Origin: Pyropia haitanensis
Lineage: Eukaryota; Rhodophyta; Bangiophyceae; Bangiales; Bangiaceae
Reading direction: 5' to 3'
NCBI GenBank assembly: GCA_008729055.1
Contig: SDUX01000002.1
Location: forward strand, 6,859,485-6,923,484
Length of the DNA stretch: 64,000 nucleotides
Shown one piece after another: positions 45,138-56,248 of this stretch (positions are counted from its first letter, which is position 1; every line of letters begins with the position of its first letter). Under the pieces are notes generated by a model, which saw only the letters and a program-made list of their open reading frames with translations, made no database searches and was not told the DNA's origin. The position numbers and the translations under genes were made by a program.

Positions 45138-46725
45138 AGAGGGCAGACGGTGTGTTGCGGACGCTGCGCCGGGGGAGGGCGGCCGGTAGGGGGGGGGTGG
45201 TGGGCGGGCGTCGTGCGTCGTGCATCATCATCATTTCCTATTTTTTTTTTTTTTTTCCGCTCGAGCCGACGGCCTCGGTGACCTGTCGGGGCCCACCCCG
45301 TGCTCCTATTGGGGCGCGCGTCTGCCGCGCGTCTGCCGCGTTGGCCGCCCGCACACAGCCCACCCGCACCGCGCCGCGGCGTCGTGCAACAGGCCCCGCC
45401 GGCGGCGTCGCGCAACAGGCCCCGCCGGCGGCGGCGTCGCACACACCCGTACCCCGTGCGGCGGGCGGGTTGTGGCCGCGGCGGTGGGGGGGTCCCCCGT
45501 GGTCCAAAAAGTAGTCGCGCAGAGGCATCGATGGGCGGGGGGGGGGGGGGGACGGGGGGGGCGCACCCCCTTGGCCCCAACCACGTCCGTGGCGCGCGCT
45601 CACGCCGTGCGCAGCCGTGGCCGCCCGCCCCCGCGCGCGACCCCGCTCGGGTCCGTCTCGTCCCGCCCGTGCCGCGACGCCTTTGGCGCCGCGGCCTCCC
45701 CGCGTGGAGGCCCGGGCGGCCCACCTGCAAGGGCGCATCGCCCGGCCTCCCACAACCCCCCCCCCCCCACCCCCTCCCTCCCCACGCCGCGCTGCCCCCG
45801 TCAGCGCGCGGCAACCATTGTGCGCGGCCTGACGACACCCGACAGGTCACCCCGTGGCCGCGTGGACGGTGGCGACGCGGACGTCCCCACCAGGGGCAAC
45901 CGGACGGTGATGCCTGTGGGGCGTTGCTTGTGGGGTGCTACCGGTGCGGGTGGGACGGCACCTTGGCGGGAGAGCCCCCGTGGCGTGGCCATCGGCGTAG
46001 GCGGCGCCTCCCCCTGTCGCATGGTGCGGTGTGTTGGGGGTGTGGACGCGTACGTCCGCAGTGCTGCCGCGTGACCGGCTGTCGCCGGCGGGGGCAGCCG
46101 CTACGGTGGCCGGCACGAGGGCCTCCAGGCAGCTTAGACTCGGGCAGGCGTGGAGAGGCCGCACACGACTCTGGATGCACGGGCGGCCGGCCAGCGCCGT
46201 GAAAGCTTGGAAGAAGGGGGCAATGGCGGTGGCGGCGAGGGTGGCGGGGGCGGAAGCGGCTGCCGCAGCGGTCGACAGCGCCGGAGCAGGCAAGACGGGC
46301 TCGGCCCAGACGCGTGCGGATGGGGGCGGTGGCAGACCGTGGGGCGGCCACGCGCAGCGACAAGGACGGAGGCAGCGGAAACGACAGCATCCGCCCAGTG
46401 AAAACACTGCTGCATCGTCATTCACGGCGGCACGATGATCGTGTATTGACGCAAAGGAGAGGTGGGGGGAGGGTTGTGGGAGACCGTCGACCCATGAGCG
46501 CGTTTCTTGTTGTATCGGTGGGGGTGTCGGTGCCGCAACTCGCCATGTCGCACAGTGCCAATAATTCCAGGGTTGGCTTGTGATTGGTCTGGTTGGATCG
46601 TGTGACCGGGGGTTGGTTGGCCGTGGGCAGGTGCAACCGCCGTGTGTGGGGGAGGGGGGGCACTCCCAACCCGCCAACCCCCACCCCCCCCCCCACCCCC
46701 CCCCAAGCCGCACCCCCCCCCCCCC
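45138..46725. other. Convergent intergenic region
   Basis: Between the membrane-protein stop and the DUF1995 stop. It contains a T15 tract (45240-45256), a 25-bp tandem duplication near 45378-45430 (core GCAACAGGCCCCGCCGGC) and several C/G runs. Minus-strand frames near 45850-46440 contain an Ala/Thr-rich stretch but no domain I recognise. Confidence 0.45.
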
Positions 46726-47261
46726 TCACTCCCCCCCAAACAGCCGCGAGACGCGCCCCAACACCCCCCCCCCCCCCCCCCCCCCATCCGCCTCCGCCGC
46801 CGCCCGCAGCACGGCGTCCATCTCGTCCAAGCTGGGCGGCCGGTCGGCCCACTCGGCCAGCCGCACCGGCGGCCCGAGGCGCGCCTTGCGGCACAGCACG
46901 TACGCGTCGGGGAAGCGGCGGTAGAGGACCCCCCCCGCCCAGCCCGGGTGGGGCGCCGGCCGGAACAGCAGCACCCGCGTCCACGGCGAGGCGGCGCCCG
47001 TAAAGTGGGCGCGCAGCGCCGGCGACGGGTGGGCGGCCGCGTCGAGGCGGCCATTGAGGACGACGAGCACCGTGCCGGCGCCCGCCTCGTCGGCGAGGCG
47101 CGCGAGGCGCGCCAGCTCCGACGGGCCGGGCGCAACGACGAGCACCACGTCGGTGCCGGCGCCGTAGAGGGCGGGGGGGGGTCCACACGCGCCGGGGGGG
47201 GGGGCGGCGCGCCAAAGCCGCCGCCCTTGCGCGCCTTGGCCTGTTTCTTTGGCTTGCTCAT

Positions 47262-47301
<40 letters not shown>

Positions 47302-47933
47302 GCGACGGCGTCCCACGAGGTAATCCGGCAGTCCCCCCCCCCCCCCACGCCTTGGCCGCCGCCGCCGCGGCGGGCGCGTCCCGAAACAGCACGACAATGC
47401 CGAGGCGGTTGCCCGCAAACATCGCCACGACCAGCCGCGTCAGCTCCCGGTCCGACACGGCCGCCGCGGCGGCGGCGGCGGCGGCGGTGGTGGTCGTCGT
47501 CAGCGACCGCCCAGCCGCCGCCGACGCGTCGGCGGGCGTGTCCCCCACCGACGCGCGCTCCACCCCGTACCGCGCGCCGGCGGGGAGCTCCACGACCATC
47601 CGCGACAGGCGCGCCTGGAGGGCCGCCTGCAGTGCCGCCTTGAGTGCCTTGGTCGTCGCGCCAATGTTGCGGGGGGGGAGTGCCGCGGCCATGTGGGGGG
47701 GGGGGGGGACGCGGGGGGGGGGGAGGGGGGGGGGTGGGGGGGGGGGGGTGCCGCCGCCGCCGGCCGCCCGCGGCGCGGCGGCCGCGGGCAGCGGCGGCGG
47801 CGGCGGGGCACGCGCCGCCGCCGGCGGGCGCCCAGGCGCTGCCGCCAATGGGCGCGGCGGCGGTGGGGGGAAGGAACGCCATGGCGAGAGGGGGCGGCCT
47901 CGTCGCCGCGGCGGCAGGTGTGGTGGACACCAT
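46726..47933 (-). CDS. DUF1995 protein, LPA3-like, plastid (frame broken at homopolymers)
   Basis: A DUF1995 protein; plant members include LPA3, needed for photosystem II accumulation, and cyanobacteria have homologues. MVSTTPAAAATRPPP...MAFLPPTAAAPIGGSAWAP looks like a transit peptide. The domain then reads TTKALKAALQAALQARLSRM, VSDRELTRLVVAMFAGNRLG and VVLFRDAPAAAAAAKAW; after a poly-Gly/basic linker (MSKPKKQAKARKGGGFG) come DVVLVVAPGPSELARLARLA, TVLVVLNGRLD, FPDAYVLCRKA and the typical end PPSLDEMDAVLRAA. The three segments lie in different frames, joined at C/G runs 47333-47346 and 47173-47204, with a further shift near 47700-47760. Both junctions fall in homopolymers, so length error is likelier than introns. 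ATG 47882 is an alternative start to 47933. TGA at 46726-46728. Confidence 0.75.
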
Positions 47934-48242
47934 TGAGGGGGGGGGGGGGGGGGGTGCCGGCAGGGGGTTGACGGGACCGACTGGCTGCGCGCGTCGGGGG
48001 GACAGAGACCGACCACCCACCCCAGCGGCCGCGGCGGCCGCGGCGGATCTCGAGCGGCGGCTCCCCACGGCGGCGGCCGCGGCGGCACCGCGTCTGGGAT
48101 CCACCCGCTCGTCCCCAGACAAAGCGCAAACCACAAACCGCGTGACACGACGCGCCGCCCACACCGGGGTGACGGCGCGGGCAGCGGCGCCCCCTGCACA
48201 CCCCCCCCCCCCCCCCCGCCCCCCTCTGCCGACCGCGGGCGC

Positions 48243-48449
48243 TCACCCGGCGGCGGCGGCCCCCCCCGCGGGGACGGCGCGGCGAGCCGGCGGCGCTCCC
48301 CCCCCCCCCCGACCCTTGCCGCCGCCGCCGCGGCCGCCGCCGCGCGCGCACGCGCGCCAACCACCGCCGCCGCCGCCGCGGCGACCACCGCCGCCACCCC
48401 CCCCCCCGCCGCGCCGCCCACCGCCGCCCACATGGAAGTACCCCCACCA

Positions 48450-48481
<32 letters not shown>

Positions 48482-48671
48482 GCCACCGTCGTCGCCACCG
48501 CCGCCGCCGCCGTCTGCCGCGGATGCCGCGGACGGCGTGCCCGCGGCGGCGCCGTCGGTGGCGCCAGCCGCCGCCGCGGCCGGCGGCGGCGCGCCGCCAC
48601 CGCCGCCGCCACCGCCGCCGCCGCCGCCGCCGGTGGGTGCGTTGGCCGCCGCCGCCGCGGCGGGTGGCCCC

Positions 48672-48708
<37 letters not shown>

Positions 48709-50547
48709 CCGGCCGGCCGCCGGTGGGCACCCGCGCCGGCACGCGGCCGCCGGCGGCGGCGGCACCGCCCGCCGCCGCCGGCAGCGCCGCCGCCCACCCG
48801 CCTACCCGCACCGACCCGACCGTCACCGCGATGGCCGCCGCCCCACCGTCGTGGCCACCGCCGCCGCCACCACCGCCGCCACCGCCACCACCGGCGGCGG
48901 CGCCCACAAACACCAGCCGCCCGTCGCGGCGGACCACCACCGCCGCGGGTGCCGCCGCCGCGGTCGACACCGCCGCGGCGGCGGCGGCCGCCGCCGCGGC
49001 CGCCGCCGACGCCCCACCGGCGGCCGCGGCGCACGTGGCCGCCGCGGCGGGCGCGGCGGCGAGCGCCAGCGGCGCGCCGCGCCCAGCGGCTGGCGGCGGC
49101 ACCACCCACGCCGCCGGGACCGCCCCCCCCCCCCCCCCCCCTCCCGACGCGCACGCGCCGACGGCGGTGGCGGGGGCGTACCCCGCCACGAGCACCACCC
49201 CCCCCGGCGTTACGCCCACGCCGACCGCCGCCTCCCCCCCTCCCCCACTCCAGTCTGCCGCGTGGCGACGCGCCAGCGTCAGCCCGCCGCGGCGGCCGTG
49301 GCGCGCCGGCGTCACCGACCACACCGTCACCGCCACGTCTGTCCCGCGGTACACCGACGCCCAGGCGGAGCCAACGACGAGGACCGAACCGCCGTCGGCC
49401 GACACCGCCACGCCCCGCACCACGTGCCGGACGGCGCGAAAGTCGGTGGCGCGGCCAACCTCGGCGTAGGGGGTGTGGCGGCGCGGGGCGGCCGCCGCGG
49501 CGGGCGCCGCCGCTGCGAGCCGCACCAGCAGCGGCGCCTCGTACGTTACGGCCGGCGCCGCGGGCTCCCGCCCGCCGCCGGCTGCCGTGGCCGCCGCGGG
49601 CCGCACCGCCGCCCGCGCCTGCGCGGCAATGTACACATCGCCGCCGCCGCCGCCGCCGCCACCACCACCACCACCACCACCACCCGGGGCGACCGCGACC
49701 GCCACGCCCACCGCGTCGCCACCGCCGCCGCCGTCGCCGCTGCCCGGCAGCCACAGCCCCTGCACCAGCACCCCCGTCGCGGCGTCAAACCGGCCCGCCA
49801 CCACCACCGCCGCCGTCGCCGCCGCCGCCGCCGCCGCGGCGCCCGCGTCGGCCGTGCCGCGCCCGCCGCCACCCCCCGGCGGCGCCCACAGGCGGCCCGC
49901 GGAAAAGCCGACCGCCCACACCTCCCCCGCTCCCGCCACGCCGCCGCCGGGTGTGACGGCGAGCCCCCCAAACGCGTCGTTGGCGGCGGTGCCGCCCTGC
50001 CACGCCCACCCCACCGACCCGTTGGCCGCGTGGAGCGCCACAACGTACGCGTCGGCGAGGCCCGCCCCCGCCCCCCCCCACCCCCACCCCCATCCCCACC
50101 CCCAACCCCACCCCCGCCACCAGCGCTGCCGGTGGGCGTCCCCCCCAGCCGCAGCGCGCCTCGCACAGAGCCCGCCACAAACACCCGGCCGGCCGCGACG
50201 GCAATCGCGGCGGGCCGTTGCGGCGCAACGTCGGGGCGGCTCCCTCCAAGGCGCGCCCGCCAGCGGACCCCGCCGCGCGCGTCGACCGCCACCACCGCCG
50301 CGCCCGCGTCGGCGGCGGGCGCGTAGGCGGCGGCGGTGAGGCCGGGGGCGCCTCCCGCCGCCTCCTCCCCCCCCCGCTTCCTCCCCCGCCGTCGGCCTTG
50401 GCATCCACTCTTCCCGAGCCCGTCGTGGCCACCAGGATGTAGCGGGTGCCGGCAGCGTCGACCGCCACCGCTACGGCGGCTGCGGTCGTGACGCCGGGGA
50501 TGGGGTAGAGGCGGGTGGAGAGCGTCGCGACGGGGGGGGGGGGGGGA

Positions 50548-50592
<45 letters not shown>

Positions 50593-50741
50593 GCCGTCGC
50601 ACTGGCAGTGATGGCGGTGGCGACGGCGGCGAGCGCGGCAACGGCGACGGTCAGCGGCCGCTTTGGGTGGGGGGGCGCGCCGGGGGGGGGCGCCCGCCGC
50701 CGCTGGCACTGGCGGCGGCGTAGTCGCGGCGGCGGCGCCAT
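48243..50741 (-). CDS. Secreted/membrane propeller-like repeat protein (frame broken at homopolymers)
   Basis: About 830 residues. ATG 50741 starts a basic/Pro segment followed by a hydrophobic signal or anchor (LTVAVAALAAVATAITASAT). The body has recurring units such as TAAAVAVAVDAAGTRYILVA, PAAIAVAAGRVFVAGSVRG, DAYVVALHAANGSVGWAWQG, DAVGVAVAVAPGG..DVYIAA, VRGVAVSADGGSVLVVGSA and AVGVGVTPGGVVLVAGYA. The pattern (hydrophobic-A-V-x-G-x-V-Y-V-A-G) resembles SBBP/beta-propeller repeats of surface proteins. Near the C-terminus MWAAVGGAAGGGVAAVVAAA may be a single membrane helix before an Arg-rich tail. Frames shift at C runs 50367-50375, 50071-50079 and 48298-48310; after the last, the protein ends AVPAGGAAAAG at TGA 48243-48245. 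The function is unknown; a wall or extracellular protein is plausible. Confidence 0.6.
50071..50118. repeat. CCCCCA-type minisatellite
   Basis: A short array of CCCCCA/CCCCAT hexamers within the propeller gene, giving alternating Gly-Trp on the minus strand (GWGWGW). It sits exactly at one of that gene's frame changes. Confidence 0.7.
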
Positions 50742-52600
50742 GGGTACGGGGGGCTGCGGTGGGCGCCGCCTCGGAAAGCGAGGGGATTGGCGGGAAGGGG
50801 GGACTGGCGGCGGTGGGGGTGGGGCGCCAGCTGCTCCGCGACCGCCCCACCCCCACCGTACCGCCGCGACGACACCCTCAGCGGAGCTGCAGCGGGCGGC
50901 GCGTCGAATAGGGTCCTCGTTTGGTCAAGTAGGCGGAGGGAACCGGGGCGGCAAAGGGGGAGACGTTGGTAGTGGAGGGGAGGCGGGCAGTGACGGTGGT
51001 GGCAGTGGCGGCGACGGCGGCGGCGACAGCGTCCGCCGTCGTGCGCCCATGTCGCTACGGCAGGGGCGCGTGCCTCGCGGCGGCGGCGATGGGCGACGGG
51101 CGGCGGGGAGCGGGTGTGCACGGCAACGGCGAGGCGGTCCCCACAGCGCGCGCGGCTCGCGACGCACCCGCCTGGCCTTGCAGGCGTGGCGGGGAGTTGC
51201 TGGGGGCGACAGCGACAGCAGCGGCAGCGGCGGCGGCGGCGTTGCTACCCGCCGCGCCCACCGCGGCAGCAGCAGGGAGGCGTCGTCCCATCCCTTGCGG
51301 CCGCAAGCGGGGTCGTCTCGGCCGGGGGTAGGGGGGGTGGCGGGGGGGGGGGGGGGGCTGGTGGCGGTTTGGGGGGGGGGAACCTGTGCTCCCCGCCGCC
51401 AAAGGGGGAGCGGGGGGATGGGTGCGGGTGGGCTGGCGCCTCGTCTCTTTTCCGTCGCGCGCGCGCACCTGCCCATGCCGGTCACGGGCGGGTGGGGAGC
51501 GCCGATGCGCGCGCGGGGCGGGCGGGCGGGGAGGCGGCCAGCGCGCGCGGGCGTGACGCGGGGGACGCGGCGCAGCCGGGATCCGGGAGGGCGGGCGGGT
51601 GGCGGGCGGGGGGGGGCGGCGGCAGCGACGGACGGTGTTGCCCCCACCTGCATGAGCCGCCACCCGCGACGCGTCGGGCGGCCGGGCGTTGCCGCGGGCG
51701 GCGGCCGCCGGGCGGGGGCGGCGGCTGTGGCGGGTGGGGGGCGGCCGATTTCATGGCGGCCGCCGCGGCGGCGACGGCGGGGGGGGCGGCGGCGGCGGGG
51801 CGAGCGGCCGGCGAGGGGGGGGGGGGAAGGCGCGGCCGCCGCCGCCACGGGGTGGCGCCGGGGCCGCCAGGCGCCCTTGTGGCGCTGGGTGCGGGGCGGG
51901 CGGGCGGAGGGGGCGGGGGGGGGGGGCGGGCGGGGGGGGGGGCTGGATCCCCCCGACTGGCAGAGGGTGGGGAGGGGGGGGTCGGGGTGGGTGGCGGATG
52001 CGGCGGGGGTGTGATGCAGACAGTTTCGGGCTGCACGCGTGACGAGGGGAGCACAGGGGTAACAAGGGGTGGGAGAGGGCGGGGGGGTGGGCAGAGGGGG
52101 GGGGAGGGGCGGTCGGGAGCAAGCGTTGGGAGCAACCCCAGACGCTGCTGGGCAAACGCACACCGCCCGACAGCTTCCTCTCTCTGCCGTACCCCCCTTC
52201 TTGACCGCAGTACGGAGCCCCCATGCTAAACAAAGCTACGCCGCCCCGTCCGTGCACCAATGGCCACGGCGCACGCAGAACCGGCAACAAAACAGGGTCA
52301 GCGCATCCAAAGAGTGCCAAGCGATCAAGACGTTGCTGGCCTGTCAGTCACGCGTTGACACACAAGGAGGGGAAAAGACGAGAGGCCAGACGCCGCCCCA
52401 CCGCGAAAGGGGGAAAGGCACCCCGAACCCCTCCCCAAACCACACACCGTTGGTGGCGCCACGACAAGCAGCGTCGCGGTGTGGCCGTGGGAAGAAACGC
52501 GGGGGGTCGCCGGCGGGGGCGGGGGGAAGAGCGCGCCGCTTGTGGCTCAGAATGAGTAGGAGTATACAAGACACAGCCCGCCCGGCGGGCGATTCGTCAC
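50742..52600. other. GC-rich intergenic region
   Basis: Upstream of the propeller gene. GC is extreme with G-rich plus-strand runs (51340-51380, 51905-51950). Long plus frames read as Gly/Ala/Arg-rich shadow sequence. No domain, TATA box or CCAAT cluster was recognised. Confidence 0.45.
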
Positions 52601-54690
52601 GTATGGTAACGACTGGAACAGCCGTGATTCGTCATGGCCGGGGCGTACAACGCGGAAGAGATGGGAAGAGGAGATGGAGGGGGAGAGGGCGACCGCGGAC
52701 GCTCGTGCCGCACCCTAGCGCCACAGCGCCGGTGCAAGGTCAGCGGGCGGCGGGGAGTGGTCGCGGCTCGCCCCAGCGGGCAGACGTACGTACCTGATCC
52801 ATCAAAGTCTACCGCCGTGCGGCAACACCCGTTGGGAAGAGGGAAGCCACGACGTCCTGGGCGCCAAGCATAGGGAGCAGTGCGCGGCACCGAGGCACAC
52901 CCACACAAGGTCCTACAACGTGGACATGGACCGCGTCCTCGCAACGTCGACGCCTGCGCGCCGATGCGACGTCGTCCGGGACCATCGCCGGTGGGGAAAG
53001 GGAGGCGGGGAACGCCGCGCATCGAATCCAATCGGGACCGCCGTGATCCGGTTTCCAGCGAAGAGGAAGCCCGCCGCGGACCTCAACTACATCCACTTGG
53101 GTCACACCACAGCACTTGCACGGTACAATTGTTGTGACCGAAGGACACCAACAGCCGCATTTCGGCATGCGCTGGACGTTCTTTCTGCAATACGAGATAC
53201 GTGTGGCGATGCTTTTCGTTGCGCTCTGGGATTTGATAACAGCGGGGGGTGTTATCCAGTTATCAAACCCCCCACAGCACCTCTGGGGGGGGGTTGGATA
53301 ACTTGTTATCCGACCCCCTCCCAGTGGTCGTGAGGGGGGTTTGATAACAGGGGGGGGTGTTATCCAGTTATCAAACCTGTCTGCTTGGACAAGGAAGATT
53401 TTCGTGCGGAGTCTGCTTGCGTCTGTCATTCTTACGTGGCCCTCCGCAAAAATCTCCCTCGCCGCGACTGTCAACAACCGTCGGAGTGTACCCAATCAGA
53501 GGCCGGGACGGAACAGGTGTTCGAAGCCCTGGGCCGTCTTGGCTACCTGGACAAGCGCCGGGTTCACGCTCTTCCGCTGAGACAGCAGCTGCTCCTTTAC
53601 CTGCGCCAGCACCGTAGTGGAGCCGCACACCTCAATGCGGAGCATCACCATCACCTGCCGTAGGCCGCCAGGGTCTGGAATTTACGGATGCCGCTTCCAT
53701 GGCGATACCTACCGTCGACAGCGAGGGGGAAGCGGAGGCGAGCAGAGGGAAGGGGGAGGCGAAAGTGGTAGCTACTATCAGCTGAAGCGAAGTTGACGGC
53801 GGGCACCGTCCCTGCGCCGCGCCACCGTTTCCAGTTGCAACAGCCTGCAGCGGTTGCCGCTCGGCATCGCCCAGGAAAAGCCGTCATCCACGGACAAGAA
53901 CGGAGGGGAGATTTCCGCCACAATGGTCCATGCAGAGGCGTTTCCGCACGGCACTCTGCGGGGACCCGCAAGCCACCTTGCGGTCATTGGCAACCTTCCA
54001 AGATGCGGATTGCAGGGAGCCTTGCAGTGAAGCGTTTCGGTCCGTCTTCATGGGTGTTTTTGTACGCCCAGACAGCTCAGCTCCAGGCGCTTCTTTCCGT
54101 ATGAGATGCACTCCGCGTCGATGGACCGACACCCGCCCATGTAAATCAAAAACAAAAAATTCGGGAAAAAGCAGGGCTCACCCTGACAAAACAGACGTCG
54201 ACAACCGCTTGCGGGCCGGGCCAAGCAACAGAAAAGCAAGAAAAATTTGACACGGTTTAGCAGGCACTGCGCAATGGGCGAGCGAGCATCGTCTCGAAAG
54301 AGGAGCCCAGCACGCTGGGGGACGTGGGGGACGGTGGAGCACGCTGTCTGCCAACCAGCTTGAACGGAAACGGTTTTTGCACACGCCGCCCGCGCGTCCC
54401 CGCACTGCTGCCAGCGGCGCCTCGCACCGCGAGACGTCTGCAGGGCCTTTGCCGCGTGCCGCCGCGCGCGCCCGCGCCAGGCCGCCCGCCCCGCGCCTCC
54501 ACAGCACCCCGTTTCGAAACTAGCGGGGTAAAAGAATACATGATTTTCACATATATATCACCATAGGATTGTGTTACGACGCTTTTTCCTCTTCACACGA
54601 TAGATTCCACTCCATCACCGGTACCACACGCAGTCGCCGGTTGGTGGTCAGCACGTTGACTCGCACTCAATAATTGGCACCCCTCATTTC
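52601..54690. other. Lower-GC region, likely transposon-derived remnants
   Basis: GC falls and short frames appear. A minus-strand frame (about 53660-53512) reads VMLRIEVCGSTTVLAQVKEQ, SVNPALVQVAKTAQGFEHLF and then stops; after a frame change, LGTLRRLLTVAAREIFAEGH follows near 53490-53430, and a Cys-rich stretch (MPKCGCWCPS, VPCKCCGVTQ) lies near 53160-53090. It looks like a decayed or interrupted coding sequence that I cannot assign. The palindrome cluster at 53231-53378 interrupts it. Confidence 0.35.
53231..53378. repeat. GATAAC/GTTATC palindrome cluster
   Basis: Two 38-bp copies (53232-53269 and 53340-53377) start TTTGATAACAG and end CCAGTTATCAAACC. Each is an imperfect inverted repeat, and they flank a central palindromic GGATAACTTGTTATCC (about 53296-53311). 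Together they form a symmetrical cluster of five or more TGATAAC/GTTATC units separated by G- or C-rich spacers. It may be a MITE or a protein-binding array. Confidence 0.7.
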
Positions 54691-56124
54691 GTGAGAATCG
54701 AGAATGCAGCGGTGCAAGTGGTCGCTTGCACGTCTCTCCACACCTTGGGTCGTCCCAGTGCAAGCCGACCGCCCCGAATCCTCCCCCATCCCGCCCTTGC
54801 CATCCTGCCCCCCCGCCTCCCACCCCCTCTCGTGCGCCTCTCCACTGCCTTTCCCTCGCCTGCTCGCCACGGGCTCTGTCCCACCACTCCCACCCTTCTA
54901 CTTCACCCCTCCCTCTGCTTTGTGCGCTGCACTGTCCGTCCCGCCTGGACGCGTGCGGCGGGATCGAAGGCGGCGGTGCATGACGTGGGCCGTTCACTTG
55001 GCGAGGCCACTCTTGGCGGTAAGCTGGGGTGGGACGGAGGGGGAGTGAGAGAGGGGAAGGAGGCAGGATGGGGCAAGGGCCAGGAGGAAAGGTGCAGGGA
55101 CGGGCGAGGTGTACTATCCTCTCGCGGCTCACCACCGCCGGTGTCTCTGCCGCCACTGTCGCCATCGTCTCCGCCTCTGTTTCCGTTGCCGCTGCTTGCA
55201 CCGCCGCCGCGAGCCCACTCCGCGTCTCTGTGGAGAGCGGCTCCCCGTGTGGGGGCGCCTGCGGACATGCGACGCGGCCATGATACTGACGCCTACTTCG
55301 AGCCTTGCGTGTCTTATGGGTCCTGCGGGCCCACTTTCCCTGTCTCTTTTCCTCTTCACACCCCTCCCTGTCCCGCGCCCTCCCCATCCCACCCTTCTCA
55401 CCCCCTCTCTTTCCCCTCCTCCCCCTCTCTTGACCCCGCCGCACCTCATTCTTCACACTACCCTCTCACCCACGTCGGCGCGTACCCCGCTCTCACTTCC
55501 GCCCTTCCCCATTCCCTTGTCTCGGGCGTCGTCTACGTGCCACCGCTGCCGCCTCCCTCTGGCCGACCTCTGGGTTGTGGGTTATTGTCGACCCGCAAAA
55601 GGGGATTGATTGTCCCGCGCAAGTGCACCCGCAAGGCGGCGGTGGTGGTCTTCACCTGCAGCGGCGGCCGCAGAGACATCGGTGGCGGCTGCGGCAGTGG
55701 CGGCGGCAGCGGCTGTGGCGGCGTGCCCGACTGGTCTGCAGCCCACGCCGCGAGAGGTGCGTGGGCCCAGGTCTCCTCGCGGACGCTAGCGGAAGGGGTA
55801 GGACAGCGAGGGGGGAATGCCGCGGGAGGGGCGGGCGGCCATCGGGGGGGGAGAGGGTGGGCGCTCGGTGTAACGGTCGCCGCACCGCCGGCGATGCGGG
55901 GTGTGCGCACTTGCTCATGCTGCGAGCATCCTCTGTGCTGAGATGCTGTGATGACACTGACTGAGTTTGTCCGTCCCTCTCGCGTCGCTTGGATGTATGC
56001 TCGCTCCATCTTGGTCTCGCTGCTGTTGTCACCTTGCCGTGTTCGTCTGCTTCCACTTTCTTTTGTTGCACCAGATGTGCTTGGCGGTCGGGGAGGGCAG
56101 GGCGATGCTGCAGATAGCAATAAA
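54691..56124 (+). other. Possible spliced gene, unassigned
   Basis: A plus-strand open frame runs to TGA 55939-55941, with an AATAAA at 56119-56124, about 180 bp downstream. Long CT-rich stretches (54790-54930, 55330-55470) look like introns or leader sequence, not protein. A donor-like GTAAGC lies at 55019, right after MTWAVHLARPLLA. Another segment reads CTRKAAVVVFTCSGGRRDIG near 55630. I cannot assign a family or define exons, and the minus strand is equally open in parts. Confidence 0.25.
56119..56124 (+). terminator. Candidate poly(A) signal
   Basis: AATAAA in relatively AT-rich DNA downstream of a plus-strand open frame. This hexamer is rare in a genome this GC-rich, which gives it some weight. 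Confidence 0.3.
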
Positions 56125-56248
56125 GCACATCTTGCACGAAAAAACCATGAAAGACGTTTGAGACACAGGATCCGAAGTGTACTTGCGTGCATGTACCCGC
56201 ATTGTCCATGCCAAACAGTATTCTTCATGCGTAGTCACGACTACCCAC

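Noticed and set aside
47258..50404. A single 1048-residue protein joining the propeller and DUF1995
   Set aside because: The shared open frame is accidental; each part has its own leader, and frame changes at C runs give separate ends.
50515..52229. Long plus-strand Gly/Ala/Arg frames
   Set aside because: Pure low-complexity composition in GC-rich DNA with no domain or start context.
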